A stretch of 64,000 nt of DNA from Rhizobium terricola (GCF_012927355.1 NZ_JABBGK010000001.1:124001-188000); one strand, 5' to 3'. Counted from the first letter of the stretch, positions 40,124 through 49,086 are shown. A program made the numbers and translations. The notes: generated from the sequence alone by a model not told the origin.

Positions 40124-41179
40124 TCAGTTGCCGCCCTGGAGGCCGACATGGGTTTTGGGACCGGAGACCCGGCTGGCGGTGAGTTGCGGCTCCAGCGCGC
40201 GCGCCATGGCCTGCAGGTCACGTGGTTTTCCGGCAATCTTTTCCAGCGCCGCGACGGCCAGGGCATTTGCCAGGTAATCCGGCTTGTGACCGAGCCCGGC
40301 GATCCAGACGAGTTCCGAATCCTGAATGTCGCGCGCCAGGCCGCGGGAATGGATCTCTTCCAGCACGACGTCATCGCTGTCGCCGGTGACGATCACGGTT
40401 GGCGCCGCGATCTCCCGGTAGCGTGAGGCGAAACGCTCGACATAGCCGTGCAGGTTGGCGACGTCGATGGCGTTGGCCCGGAAGGTCGCCGGACGCAGGA
40501 CGAGTGCCGGGGCGGTCTCCTCGACATAGCTCTGCGGGCGGGGATTGGGGGCGAAGACGCTTTGTGTCGCCGCGTCCAGCCGGGCGAGGCCGGCATGCAG
40601 GGCAACGGTGTTGCAGAAGAGCGGACCTAGGAGGGGCGTCGCGGCGAGCGTGTAATACCAGTCGACGCCGCCGGGCCAGGGATGGCTCGCCGGCGCGAGG
40701 AAGAGCAGGCCGGCGGTCTTGTCCGGATGGAGTACGGCAAAGCTTGCGGCGATCGCGCCGCCGAAGGAGTGGCCGACGATGATCGCACGGGAGATGCCAC
40801 GCTTCTCCATCAGGCGGGCGATCGCGTCGGCCTGACCGTCGGGCGTGTCGTTCTCCGGTCCGCCCCGTTCCGAATAGCCATGGCCGGGTCGGTCGACGAA
40901 GAGCAGTTCGGCTCGTCCTTCCAGGGGGGCGCGGAAGGCAGTTGCCTGGTCGCGGAGATTGCCGCTGGCGCCATGGATGAAGACGATAGGCGGCAGATCG
41001 GCCGCGGGACCGGCCGGCAGGTGCAGCGCGTTCATCGCGTAGCCGCCGACGTCGTTCAGCGTGCCGAGATTGGGTGCTGCCGCCTCGATGGCGCGCGAGC
41101 GGACCGCCGTGGCGATCACGGAGGTCGACAATAAGGCGGCGGCGAGAGAGGTCAGCAGCATGGCGTGGCGGCGGCGCAT
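40124..41179 (-). CDS. Alpha/beta hydrolase with N-terminal signal or anchor
   Basis: 351 residues. A hydrophobic N-terminus (MLLTSLAAALLSTSVIATAV) suggests export or membrane anchoring. The fold is visible in PPIVFIHGASGNLRD (oxyanion His-Gly at 69-70), VDRPGHGYSERG, the nucleophile elbow GHSFGG with Ser138, VTGDSDDVV with the acid and GLGHKPDYL with the catalytic His. The substrate cannot be predicted; it resembles epoxide hydrolase or peroxidase-like members. A TPR gene lies 48 bases upstream in the same direction. Confidence 0.83.
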   Translation of the reverse strand: MRRRHAMLLTSLAAALLSTSVIATAVRSRAIEAAAPNLGTLNDVGGYAMNALHLPAGPAADLPPIVFIHGASGNLRDQATAFRAPLEGRAELLFVDRPGHGYSERGGPENDTPDGQADAIARLMEKRGISRAIIVGHSFGGAIAASFAVLHPDKTAGLLFLAPASHPWPGGVDWYYTLAATPLLGPLFCNTVALHAGLARLDAATQSVFAPNPRPQSYVEETAPALVLRPATFRANAIDVANLHGYVERFASRYREIAAPTVIVTGDSDDVVLEEIHSRGLARDIQDSELVWIAGLGHKPDYLANALAVAALEKIAGKPRDLQAMARALEPQLTASRVSGPKTHVGLQGGN

Positions 41180-41227
41180 TTCGAGGGGGCTATGGGCGGA
41201 GCGCCGGCATGCGGCCGCGGGGTGTGG

Positions 41228-41845
41228 TCACGTGCGGCTGCCCGCGAGCTTTTCGGAAAGCTTGTCCACGATGCCCTGTGCTTCCCGATCGGCGGGGTAG
41301 ATGTCGAGATAGCCTTCCCACGCCTTCAGCGCCATCTCTTCGCGGCCCCGTTCTCCGAGGATGGCGGCAAGACCCGCGAGCGCGCCGAAATGGCGAGGCT
41401 CGAGTTCCAGGACATGATTGATGTCGGCGACGGCTTTGCGGTACTGGCCCATTGTGAAGTGCAGCGTCGCGCGCTGGTTCCAGGCGCCGACGAATTCAGG
41501 CTTCAGGACGATCGCCTGGTCGAGGAAATCGAGCGCAGCCGCATTGCGTTTCTCGGCGATCGCGTTGTTGGCCCATTCCATCAGCAGGTCGACCGTCGGG
41601 CTGTCGGAGCGGTTCCAGTTTGCCATGATCTCGTCGGCAATCTTGTCGGCCGCTTCCGGATCGCGCTCGCGCTTCAGTTCGGTGATGAGGGCCTCGACCG
41701 TCTTCGGCGATTCGGCTGTCGTCGCATTATTGTCGAGTGCAGCCTTTTCCGCGGCCGGGGCTTCTTCGGCCCGAGCAGGCCCCTCGACCGAAGTCGCGAT
41801 CAGCAGGACGGCAATCGCTGGGGCGTAAACGAAAAAACGGCGCAT
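41228..41845 (-). CDS. Secreted tetratricopeptide-repeat protein
   Basis: 205 residues. Signal peptide to about residue 26 (ARA). Two to three TPR-like helix pairs follow: AIAEKRNAAALDFLDQAIVLKPEFVGAW, RATLHFTMGQYRKAVADINHVLELEPRHFGA and GREEMALKAWEGYLDIYPADREA. Such proteins act as scaffolds in the periplasm. It probably forms a two-gene operon with the hydrolase. No enzymatic residues. Confidence 0.82.
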   Translation of the reverse strand: MRRFFVYAPAIAVLLIATSVEGPARAEEAPAAEKAALDNNATTAESPKTVEALITELKRERDPEAADKIADEIMANWNRSDSPTVDLLMEWANNAIAEKRNAAALDFLDQAIVLKPEFVGAWNQRATLHFTMGQYRKAVADINHVLELEPRHFGALAGLAAILGERGREEMALKAWEGYLDIYPADREAQGIVDKLSEKLAGSRT

Positions 41846-41964
41846 GTGGATAAGGTAATCCCCTTGCGCCGTCTTTCAAACTCAAATTTTCGCCATCGAC
41901 TGTTTGGGCCCTTGAGCCTCAACGCCGGTGGCAAGCCACGCCGCGCGAACGCGGCGCCGTCGCA

Positions 41965-42090
41965 TCAGCCCTGACGAGCCTTGAAGCGCGGGTTCTGCTT
42001 GTTGATGATGTAAACGCGGCCCTTGCGGCGAACCAGACGGTTGTCGCGATGACGGGCCTTGAGCGCTTTCAGCGAGTTCTTGATCTTCAT
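41965..42090 (-). CDS. rpmJ: 50S ribosomal protein L36, cysteine-free type
   Basis: 41 residues; starts [17 protein letters not shown] and ends NPRFKARQG. Size, basic composition and the [31 protein letters not shown] pattern identify L36. It is the longer form without the zinc-ligating Cys/His. A GC-rich hairpin lies 60-84 bases upstream and a TTGACA hexamer further up. Confidence 0.95.
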   Translation of the reverse strand: MKIKNSLKALKARHRDNRLVRRKGRVYIINKQNPRFKARQG

Positions 42091-42149
42091 TTTACTGGTC
42101 CGCAAAGGTTGTCGGCGAACGATGAAATCCGCCACTTGTCTCTATCAAT

Positions 42150-42173
42150 CAAAAGCGCGCTACGGGGCGCGCT
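42150..42173 (-). terminator. Terminator of purEK, or attenuator-like hairpin before rpmJ
   Basis: AGCGCGC (42154-42160), loop TACGGG, GCGCGCT (42167-42173); minus-strand TTTT follows. It lies 96 bases downstream of purK and 60 bases upstream of rpmJ. Confidence 0.65.
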
Positions 42174-42189
42174 CCTAAAGGGTTGGTGG

Positions 42190-42219
42190 CAATTACTCCG
42201 TCCGGACCCTTCGTGTCAA
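42190..42219 (-). promoter_or_regulatory. Candidate sigma-70-type promoter upstream of rpmJ
   Basis: On the minus strand a perfect TTGACA (plus 42214-42219) is followed after 18 bases by TAATTG (plus 42190-42195). If used, its transcript would pass through the hairpin at 42150-42173 before reaching rpmJ. Confidence 0.35.
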
Positions 42220-42268
42220 CCGGTCCGGCCGGGATTCCGTGCCGAAGCGCCGGATTTTTCCCGCGTTT

Positions 42269-43336
42269 TCAGCCTTCGCGGCGCTTCAGTTCGGTGACGT
42301 GGCCCATCTTGCGGCCTGCCCGGGCCTCGGTCTTGCCGTAGAGATGGACAAGCGCGTCCGGGCGGGCAAGCCAGGCCGGCACGTCGTTGATGTCGTCGCC
42401 GATAAGGTTGGTCATCACGCAATCGGAATGGCGGGCCGGCGAGCCGAGCGGCAGGCCGGCAATCGCGCGGATATGCTGTTCGAACTGCGATACGACGCAG
42501 GCGGCTTCCGTCCAGTGCCCGGAATTGTGGACGCGCGGGGCGATTTCGTTGGCGATCAGCGCGCCATCCGGCAGGACGAAGAACTCTATCCCGACGACGC
42601 CGACATAGTCGAGCGCGGCAAGCAGCTTCTCGGCCGATTCGCAGGCTGCCTTCGCGGTTGCGTCACCGATTCGCGCCGGAAGCGTCGAGGTGTCGAGGAT
42701 GCCGTTGCGGTGAACGTTCTCCGCGGGGTCGTAGGTCTCCACGGTTCCGTCGATTGCACGGGCGGCGATGATCGAGATCTCGCGCTCGAAGGGAACGAAG
42801 CTTTCGAGGATCAGGGGAACGCTGCCGAGAGCGGCATAGGCGCCATCTGTGCTGTCGGCTACAGAGGCGAAGACCCGCTGGCCCTTGCCGTCGTAACCGA
42901 GCCTGCGGGTTTTGAGCACGCCCTTGCCGCCGAAATCGGCAAGCGCCGCTTCGAGGTCTGCCTGGCTGTCGACGGCATGGAAGCGGGCGGTCGGGATGCC
43001 GCAGTCGTTGAGGAAGCGTTTTTCGGTCAGGCGGTCCTGGGCTACTTCCAGTGCGCGCGGCGGCGGATAGACCGGTACGTTGCGGGCAAGGATCGCGGCT
43101 GCCTCGACGGGGACGTTCTCGAATTCATAGGTCACGAGTTCGCAGGCGGCGGCAAGTTCCGCCAGGGCCACCGGATCACCATAGGGCGCGGTGATCTGGC
43201 TGTTGGCCACCTGTGCTGCCGGGCAATCGGCCTGCGGTTCGAGGATCACGGTGCGGAAGTTCAGTCGTGCCGCGGCCATGGCCAGCATGCGGCCGAGCTG
43301 GCCGCCGCCGATGATGCCGATCGTGCGTGCGCTCAT
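42269..43336 (-). CDS. purK: N5-carboxyaminoimidazole ribonucleotide synthase
   Basis: 355 residues, an ATP-grasp enzyme. [22 protein letters not shown] opens the protein; [18 protein letters not shown] is the ATP-binding lid and [14 protein letters not shown] the metal site. With bicarbonate and ATP it carboxylates AIR to N5-CAIR in purine synthesis. Its ATG overlaps the purE stop by four bases (ATGA), so the start at 43336 rather than the longer frame is certain. Confidence 0.96.
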   Translation of the reverse strand: MSARTIGIIGGGQLGRMLAMAAARLNFRTVILEPQADCPAAQVANSQITAPYGDPVALAELAAACELVTYEFENVPVEAAAILARNVPVYPPPRALEVAQDRLTEKRFLNDCGIPTARFHAVDSQADLEAALADFGGKGVLKTRRLGYDGKGQRVFASVADSTDGAYAALGSVPLILESFVPFEREISIIAARAIDGTVETYDPAENVHRNGILDTSTLPARIGDATAKAACESAEKLLAALDYVGVVGIEFFVLPDGALIANEIAPRVHNSGHWTEAACVVSQFEQHIRAIAGLPLGSPARHSDCVMTNLIGDDINDVPAWLARPDALVHLYGKTEARAGRKMGHVTELKRREG

Positions 43337-43833
43337 ATCTGGTCGTCCATGGGGTATTCGGCAACTGCCGCGGTCTGGCGCGCGCGCCATTCGTCGAGCC
43401 GGTCGGCGAGGTCCTCGTCGTGAAGGGCGAGCACGGCTGCGGCGAGCAGCGCCGCATTGACGGCACCCGCCTTGCCGATGGCAAGCGTGCCGACGGGAAT
43501 GCCGGCCGGCATCTGGACGATTGAGAGCAGGCTGTCCTGACCGGACAGGGCCTTGGACTGCACCGGCACGCCGAAGACCGGAAGCGGTGTCATGGCGGCG
43601 GCCATGCCCGGCAGGTGGGCAGCACCGCCGGCTCCGGCAATGATCACCTGGAAACCTTCGTCGCGGGCACCCTTGGCAAAGGAGACAAGCCTGTCGGGCG
43701 TACGGTGGGCGGAGACGATCCGCGCTTCATAGCCGACGCCCAGTATGTCCAGCGTATCGGCGGCGTTCTTCATGGTCTCCCAGTCGGACTGGCTTCCCAT
43801 GATGATGGCGACAGGCGGGCGTTCATCGGTCAT
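43333..43833 (-). CDS. purE: N5-carboxyaminoimidazole ribonucleotide mutase
   Basis: 166 residues, the size of class I Pur[25 protein letters not shown] (catalytic His) and [28 protein letters not shown] are the diagnostic motifs. It converts N5-CAIR to CAIR. First gene of purEK. Confidence 0.97.
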   Translation of the reverse strand: MTDERPPVAIIMGSQSDWETMKNAADTLDILGVGYEARIVSAHRTPDRLVSFAKGARDEGFQVIIAGAGGAAHLPGMAAAMTPLPVFGVPVQSKALSGQDSLLSIVQMPAGIPVGTLAIGKAGAVNAALLAAAVLALHDEDLADRLDEWRARQTAAVAEYPMDDQI

Positions 43834-43852
43834 TGTCGGCGCTCCTTGCCTC

Positions 43853-44056
43853 TCAAGCGATGATATCAGGGACGATCTGGTCCTCGATCGAGCTCATCTT
43901 GTCCTTGATGGCCAGCTTCTTCTTCTTCATTCGCTGGATTCTCAAAGCGTCGCAGCCAGTCGTGATCATGGCATTGATGGCGGCGTCGTAATCTTCATGT
44001 TCCTGACGAAGTCTCGCCAGCGCGAGCCGGATGTCCGCCTGTTCCTGATCGGCCAT
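43853..44056 (-). CDS. YdcH-family (DUF465) small coiled-coil protein
   Basis: 67 residues, highly charged and helical: [20 protein letters not shown] then [24 protein letters not shown], the DUF465 layout of two antiparallel helices with a central Lys run. Function unknown. It lies 19 bases after purE in the same direction as purEK and may head that transcript. A second DUF465 protein is encoded divergently at 44295. Confidence 0.88.
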   Translation of the reverse strand: MADQEQADIRLALARLRQEHEDYDAAINAMITTGCDALRIQRMKKKKLAIKDKMSSIEDQIVPDIIA

Positions 44057-44294
44057 ATTCCTGTCCCCATTCTCGCATTTCCTACCCGTCCGTTTGTCGG
44101 ACGCGGCGAAGATTCGCGCAAGCTCCTATCACCAAATACTGGTAACGGGAAGTTATCCTTCTCAGCGAATTTGCCGCGCCAAAACCCTCATTTCGCCTTC
44201 GACAAAACGCATTCTTCGTGTCACATTACTTTCGTAAAGCCTGAAACTCCAGCGTTCTGAGGGCTGGAGGTAGGCGAAAGGAAGGACGTGTCAA

Positions 44295-44471
44295 ATGACC
44301 ATGCAGGCTCATCTTGAATCGCTCGAAAAGAAGCACGGCGCTCTTGAGGAAAAGCTCCACACTGCTCTTACGTCTCCCTCCATCGACGACCAGAAAATCG
44401 CCGAGCTGAAGAGGCTCAAGCTGCGTCTCAAGGATGAAATGGAACGCCTGAGGGCATCGACCCGGCACTGA
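44295..44471 (+). CDS. Second YdcH-family (DUF465) small protein
   Basis: 58 residues starting MTMQAHLESLEKKHGALEEKL and containing IDDQKIAELKRLKLRLKDEMERLR: again two charged helices with a Lys/Arg-rich second helix, as in DUF465. The ATG at 44295 follows AGGAAGGAC at a suitable distance. It is divergent from the paralogue at 43853; the 238 bases between hold both promoters. Terminator follows at 44551. Confidence 0.85.
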   Translation: MTMQAHLESLEKKHGALEEKLHTALTSPSIDDQKIAELKRLKLRLKDEMERLRASTRH

Positions 44472-44550
44472 TTTATCTGACAAGGCCACCGGCCGGGGAT
44501 CGCCTCAAGCGCAGATCCGGGCCGGGCGGCCAGCAAATCAAGGACAACAT

Positions 44551-44590
44551 GCCCCGGAAGCCAACGCGGTTTTCGGGGCTTTTATTTTTT
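44551..44590 (+). terminator. Terminator after the DUF465 gene
   Basis: GCCCCG (44551-44556) pairs with CGGGGC (44574-44579) and the stem extends inward imperfectly; then TTTTATTTTTT. It lies between the small gene and the converging ArsR gene. Confidence 0.7.
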
Positions 44591-44609
44591 CCGAATGCCA
44601 AGGGCGAGA

Positions 44610-44870
44610 CTAGGACCAGAACTGATCGAGCCAGAGGTTCAGGCGGTCGAAACCGAGGCGGTTGACGGAGTAGATCCGGCGCGTGCCCTCGGACGTGACG
44701 CTGACGAGGTTGCAGTCGAGCAGCGCCTTCAGATGCTGGGAGACGGCCGGGCGGCTGATCGGCAGGCCGCTTGCCAGATCGTTCACGGTCTTCGGCGCGC
44801 GCCGCAACTCCTCCAGCAGATGGCGGCGGTGCGGGTCTGCAATCGCGGTAAACGGGTCCGGGTTCGTCAT
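44610..44870 (-). CDS. ArsR-family transcriptional regulator
   Basis: 86 residues, a single winged helix: IADPHRRHLLEELRRAPKTVNDLASGLPISRPAVSQHLKALLDCNLVSV and the wing SEGTRRIYSVNRLGFDRL. It matches short ArsR proteins of the SdpR/YczG-like type, with no obvious metal-binding Cys set (one Cys, in LLDCNLV). The downstream context gives no target; the upstream TauE-like exporter reads the same way and ends 85 bases before it. Confidence 0.88.
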   Translation of the reverse strand: MTNPDPFTAIADPHRRHLLEELRRAPKTVNDLASGLPISRPAVSQHLKALLDCNLVSVTSEGTRRIYSVNRLGFDRLNLWLDQFWS

Positions 44871-44955
44871 CCCGCGGAGGTTACGTCAATCGCTGAGACC
44901 CGGCAAGCGTGCAACTGCGCCGCAGCATGGCGTTTCCGGCTGGAAATGCTGACTT

Positions 44956-45723
44956 TTAAAGGCCACTGACGCCGTCGTAGAGCAGTTTCGCGCCGGCGAT
45001 CAGGACCATTCCGTACATCAGTGGGTAAAAGACGCTCGGCTTCAGGTAACGCACGAGCCTTGCACCGATCAGGGTCGAGACCAGCGCGACCGGCAGGAGG
45101 GTTGCCGACAGCCCGAGATTGGTGGTGCCGAGTTCGCCGAGCGCGAAATAGGGCAGGACCTTGATCGCGTTCATGATGGCAAAGAAGCGCGTGCTGGTGC
45201 CGGTATAGGATAAGGGGTCGAGCCTGAGCGGCAGGGTGTAGATCTGGAAGGGTGGTCCGCCGGCATGAGCGACGAAGCTGCCATAGCCGGAAAGTGTGCC
45301 CCAGACGGTTGCGGCGACCGGGCGTTCAGGGGTTGCCGTGGGCTCGACAGAGGACGACTGGCGGGCGGCCTCGATGAAATAGCGCAGCGCGAAGATCACA
45401 GAGATGGAGCCCAGCACGAGGCGCATGGCGCTGACCGAGACATAGGTCGACGTCGCCCAGCCCAAGGCGATGCCCATAATGCCGCCGGGCAGCAGCGCCA
45501 GCAGCGTCGAGCGGCTGTTGTGCTTGCGCCAGGCGACGAGCGCGACGATGTCCATGACGATGAGGATCGGAAGGAAGATCGCGGCGGCCTGCATCGGTGG
45601 AACGACCATGGCCAGCAGCGGTACGCCGATCAGCGCGAAGGCGCCACCGAGCCCGCCCTTGGAAAGGCCGACAAGTGCCACAGCGGGAATGGCCGCCGCA
45701 TAGAACAGGGGATCCGGTGACAT
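44956..45723 (-). CDS. Sulfite exporter TauE/SafE-family permease
   Basis: 255 residues with about eight hydrophobic helices and two related halves. LVGLSKGGLGGAFALIGVPLLAMV and FVAHAGGPPFQIYTLPLRL are the duplicated signature of the TauE/SafE family. These transport sulfonates, sulfite or similar anions; the substrate here is not known. The frame is open for 179 codons upstream but only the ATG at 45723 gives the family's N-terminus; the longer one crosses the divergent ThiE-like gene. Confidence 0.87.
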   Translation of the reverse strand: MSPDPLFYAAAIPAVALVGLSKGGLGGAFALIGVPLLAMVVPPMQAAAIFLPILIVMDIVALVAWRKHNSRSTLLALLPGGIMGIALGWATSTYVSVSAMRLVLGSISVIFALRYFIEAARQSSSVEPTATPERPVAATVWGTLSGYGSFVAHAGGPPFQIYTLPLRLDPLSYTGTSTRFFAIMNAIKVLPYFALGELGTTNLGLSATLLPVALVSTLIGARLVRYLKPSVFYPLMYGMVLIAGAKLLYDGVSGL

Positions 45724-45828
45724 TTGTTTCTGTTGATCCTTTCGAAGGACCGGTCTATCGGATTTGGGATGACAAAACGAGGGAGGGTCGCGCAGATTTC
45801 GGCGCCCTTCAAGAACATGGATACAATC

Positions 45829-46482
45829 ATGACCGCTCCCGAAGACCGCTGCCGCCTCGTCCTGATCGTGCCCGACATCGCCGATGCCACAGAGAAGGCG
45901 CGGGTCGTCGGCGATGCGCTGAAGGGCGGCGATGTCGCATCGGTTATCCTGCCGCAATACGGGCTCGACGACTCGGTGTTCCAGAAGCATGCGGAACTGG
46001 TGGTTCCGGTGATCCAGGACGCCGGGGCGGCCGCCCTCGTCGCCGATAACAGCCGGATCGCCGGCCGCGCCAAGGCCGATGGTCTGCATGTCAGCGGCAA
46101 TGCGGCCACACTTGCCGAGGCGATCGAGAAGCATGTTCCGAAGATGATCGTCGGCGGCGGCAATGCGATGGATCGCCACCATGCGCTGGAGATCGGCGAG
46201 CTGCAGCCGGACTACATCTTCTTCGGCAAGCTCGACGGCGACATCAAGCCGGAAGCCCACAACAAGAACCTCGCACTCGGCGAATGGTGGTCGGCGATGA
46301 TCGACATTCCCTGCATCGTCATGGGTGGTCAGGATCCGGCCTCCGCACTTGTCGTCGCGGCGACCGGCGTCGAATTCGTGGCACTGCGCGAGGCCGTCTT
46401 TGCCGACCCGGCAATGGCCGCCACGATCGTGGCGCGGATCAATGCCGAACTTGACGAAAAAGCGCCACGGTTTGAAGATTGA
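45829..46482 (+). CDS. Thiamine-phosphate synthase family protein (ThiE-like)
   Basis: 217 residues, a TIM barrel. CRLVLIVPDIADATEK at the N-terminus, GDVASVILPQYGLDD, ALVADNSRIAGRAKADGLHVSG, and PDYIFFGKLDGDIKPEAHNKNLALGEWWSAMIDIPCIVMGG correspond to the ThiE strands. The usual ThiE diphosphate-binding Asp in DR-DVDLA and the GPxFxT motif are modified (FGKLDGD), so it may not be a true thiamine-phosphate synthase. Starts at 45817 and 45829 are both possible; the latter has GGA upstream. The next gene begins nine bases later. Confidence 0.75.
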   Translation: MTAPEDRCRLVLIVPDIADATEKARVVGDALKGGDVASVILPQYGLDDSVFQKHAELVVPVIQDAGAAALVADNSRIAGRAKADGLHVSGNAATLAEAIEKHVPKMIVGGGNAMDRHHALEIGELQPDYIFFGKLDGDIKPEAHNKNLALGEWWSAMIDIPCIVMGGQDPASALVVAATGVEFVALREAVFADPAMAATIVARINAELDEKAPRFED

Positions 46483-46490
46483 TACGCATC

Positions 46491-47636
46491 ATGCGCTCAA
46501 GTCCTTTCAACCGGTCACTCCTGTCAGCCCTGCTTGCCACCGTTGCGGCCGGCGGCCTCCCGTTCGCGGTCTTCGCCCAGCAGGGGCTCGAACAGCCGAC
46601 GATGCGGCCGCTCGCTCCGTCCGACGTACGGGTGCTCCAGCGTGCAGCCCCTGCGGAGGCCGATGCCGGCAAGCTTGATCGCAGCGACCGGCCGACCGCC
46701 AAGGACAGCGTGGCCGGCCAGGCCGACCCGGACCAGGGCATCAACATCTTTGCCCGCATGGGCGCACCGTTGCCGGATCTTCCTCCGGAACCCGAATACA
46801 AAGGCAAGGTCGACGAGGCCTACGGCGCCTTCCAGCGCGGTTTCTTCCTGACTGCCGTCGACAAGGCATTGCCACGCGCCCAGCTTGGCGATCCGGCCGC
46901 GCAGACCCTGCTTGCCGAACTGATGGATCGTGGCCTTGGCATCAAGAAGGACGCCAAGGGGGCGGCCTTCTGGTACGGGCAGGCGGCTGCGGCCGGCGAT
47001 CCCGCGGCGATGTTCAAGTACGCCATGCTGCTGATGGAAGGAAAGCTCGTCGCGCAGGACAAGGCCAAGGCCGACGAATACATGCGCAAGGCGGCGGATG
47101 CCGGCAACAGTTCGGCCCAGTTCAACTGGGCGCAGATCCTCGTTTCGGACAATCCGGGGCAGAAGGGCCTCCATCTCGCGCTTCCCTATTATGAGAAGGC
47201 GGCCGAGCAGGGTATTGCCGACGCACAGTATTCCGTGGCGCAGATCTATGACGCGTTGAAGGACTTGCCCGAGGAAAAGCGGAAACAGGCACGCTCCTGG
47301 CTGGCACGCGCTGCAAAGGCGGGCTTCGATACAGCGCAGCTCGACATGGGCATCTGGCTGATCAACGGCATCGGTGGCGATAAAAACCTCGAAGAAGGCT
47401 TTCGATGGCTGAAGATTGCCGCGATGCGCGGCAACGTCGTGGCCCAGAACCGGCTCTCGCATCTCTATATCAACGCGCTGGGCACTCGCCCGGATCCGGT
47501 CGAGGCGGCTAAGTGGTATGTGCTGTCGCGGCGTGCCGGTCTTAAAGATCCGGCGCTTGAGGATTTCTATCTCGGGCTGAACGACGACGAGCAGAAGAAG
47601 GCTATCGACGCGGCGAACAAGTTCCGCCGCATCTGA
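46491..47636 (+). CDS. Secreted Sel1-repeat protein
   Basis: 381 residues. Signal peptide ending VFAQ near residue 29, a disordered linker, then at least five Sel1-like repeats from about residue 120: AQLGDPAAQTLLAELMDRGLGIKKDAKGAAFWYGQAAAAGDP and later GNSSAQFNWAQIL, GIADAQYSVAQIY, GFDTAQLDMGIWL, GNVVAQNRLSHLY. Sel1 proteins such as ExoR and PodJ-type proteins act as periplasmic adapters in rhizobia. The TTG at 46479 overlaps the previous stop codon; the ATG at 46491 is preferred. Substrate or partner unknown. Confidence 0.85.
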   Translation: MRSSPFNRSLLSALLATVAAGGLPFAVFAQQGLEQPTMRPLAPSDVRVLQRAAPAEADAGKLDRSDRPTAKDSVAGQADPDQGINIFARMGAPLPDLPPEPEYKGKVDEAYGAFQRGFFLTAVDKALPRAQLGDPAAQTLLAELMDRGLGIKKDAKGAAFWYGQAAAAGDPAAMFKYAMLLMEGKLVAQDKAKADEYMRKAADAGNSSAQFNWAQILVSDNPGQKGLHLALPYYEKAAEQGIADAQYSVAQIYDALKDLPEEKRKQARSWLARAAKAGFDTAQLDMGIWLINGIGGDKNLEEGFRWLKIAAMRGNVVAQNRLSHLYINALGTRPDPVEAAKWYVLSRRAGLKDPALEDFYLGLNDDEQKKAIDAANKFRRI

Positions 47637-47671
47637 TCGCGGCCCGGGGGCGGGCTGCAAGGGGGCAGGGC

Positions 47672-48940
47672 GTGGACAGTTTCGAACTCTTTCAGCGGCT
47701 GGGCCTGGCGATCGCCATCGGTGCGGCCGTCGGCGTCGAGCGTCACTGGCGCGAGCGCGACGAGCCGGAAGGCGCGCGCACTGCCGGGATCCGCACCTTC
47801 ACCATGATCGGCATGGTCGGGGGCGTGGCCGGCCTGATCGAGCGGAGCTTCGGCCTCGCCTCCGGCTATCCGGGGATCGCATTGGCCGGCTTCCTGATCG
47901 CCGTCGCCACCGTCATGGCCGTCTTCGAGATGCGCGAGGCTATCGCCCAGCAGTCCTACAGCGTGACCTCGGTGATCGCCGCGATTCTCACCTTCGGTCT
48001 CGGGGCGCTTGCCGCACTCGGCGACATGACCATCGCCTCGGCCGGTGGAGCGGCACTGATCGCCATTCTTGCCAGCCGCGAATTCCTGCACGAGGGCATT
48101 CGCCGGCTGAAATGGATCGAGCTTCGCTCGGCGGTGATCCTGCTTGCGATGACCTTCGTGCTCCTGCCGATCATCCCCGAGGCGCCGGTCGGGCCGTTCG
48201 GCGGGGTCTCGCCGAAGAGCATCGTGCTTCTCGCCATCACGCTGGCGTCCATCTCCTTTGCCGGTTATGTCGCGGTGCGTCTCTTCGGCGCCACGCGCGG
48301 TGACGTGCTTGCCGGCGCGATCGGCGGCCTGGTTTCGTCCACCGGCACAACCGTCGCCTTCGCACGGCGCAGTGCGGCGGGCGAAGGCGAACTAACGCTC
48401 GCCGCCGGCGCGATCGGCGCCGGTGCCGTCTCGCTGCTGCGCACCGCCTTTCTCGTCGGCACACTCGCCGCGGCCCTGCTGCCCTCACTTCTCGCCCCGC
48501 TTGCTGCGGGAACCGTGGTCCTCGTATTCTATGCCCTGTTGCTGGCGCGGCACGGCCACCCCTCAGGCGACCGGCAGCTGCCGGGCAATCCGTTCGAGCT
48601 GATGGCCGTCGCGAAGATGGCGCTCCTGCTTGCGGTCGTTGCCTTTCTCGCCCGCGCGGCAACCGTGACCTTCGGCGACGCAGGGCTCATTCTCGCCTCG
48701 GCGCTTTCGGCGCTCGCCGATGTCGATGCGGCGACCGTGACGGTCGCGGGCATGCTCAAGACCGTCGCGGTGCCGATGGCCGTCAAGGCGATCGGCGTCG
48801 CGGTGCTGAGCAACATGCTCGCCAAGGCGGTCTATGCGACGATCTTCGGCAACGGGCGCTTTGCGCTTCACCTCTGGGGCGCGACACTGCTTTCGGTCGC
48901 CGCGGGTATCGCCGGATGGGTGGTCGCCGGGCCAACCTGA
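47672..48940 (+). CDS. MgtC/SapB and DUF4010 fusion membrane protein
   Basis: 422 residues with about eleven hydrophobic helices, from a GTG start preceded by AAGGGGG. The N-terminal part is MgtC/SapB-like (LGLAIAIGAAVGVERHWRERDEPEGARTAGIRTFTMIGMVGGVAGL); the rest is DUF4010, with GGLVSSTGTTVAFARR and GAGAVSLLRTAFLVGTLA. This architecture is common in proteobacteria; magnesium homeostasis or acid stress is guessed from MgtC only. It lies 35 bases after the Sel1 gene and may be co-transcribed. Confidence 0.85.
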   Translation: MDSFELFQRLGLAIAIGAAVGVERHWRERDEPEGARTAGIRTFTMIGMVGGVAGLIERSFGLASGYPGIALAGFLIAVATVMAVFEMREAIAQQSYSVTSVIAAILTFGLGALAALGDMTIASAGGAALIAILASREFLHEGIRRLKWIELRSAVILLAMTFVLLPIIPEAPVGPFGGVSPKSIVLLAITLASISFAGYVAVRLFGATRGDVLAGAIGGLVSSTGTTVAFARRSAAGEGELTLAAGAIGAGAVSLLRTAFLVGTLAAALLPSLLAPLAAGTVVLVFYALLLARHGHPSGDRQLPGNPFELMAVAKMALLLAVVAFLARAATVTFGDAGLILASALSALADVDAATVTVAGMLKTVAVPMAVKAIGVAVLSNMLAKAVYATIFGNGRFALHLWGATLLSVAAGIAGWVVAGPT

Positions 48941-48961
48941 AACCTTCATGGCCTGGCGGAA

Positions 48962-49086
48962 TGGTGGTTGCCCCTTGAAATCCGGCTGTTTTTGTGGTCT
49001 TGAACCGGCCCAACCGCCGCCGCGACACGTCGCGCCGCTTCTGCCGCCGTTCCCGGCGCCATGCTGCAATTTCAAGGAAACCACCA
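48962..49086 (+). promoter_or_regulatory. RBS-sequestering leader structure upstream of suhB
   Basis: TGGTGGTT (48962-48969) pairs with AACCACCA (49079-49086), and CCTTGAAAT (48973-48981) pairs with ATTTCAAGG (49069-49077): 17 pairs interrupted only by a 3-by-1 internal loop. The 3' strand contains the suhB ribosome binding site AAGGA (49075-49079) and ends at the base before the ATG. The 87-base interior has smaller stems such as GCGAC/GTCGC. Predicted to repress translation unless opened. Confidence 0.5.

Noticed and set aside
41939-41956. CGCCGCG-CGAA-CGCGGCG hairpin after rpmJ
   Set aside because: No T-run in either direction, so it was not called a terminator.
44956-46260. Long minus-strand frame extending the TauE-like protein N-terminally over the ThiE-like gene
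   Set aside because: Residues upstream of the Met at 45723 are the antisense of a real plus-strand gene; the family N-terminus starts at 45723.
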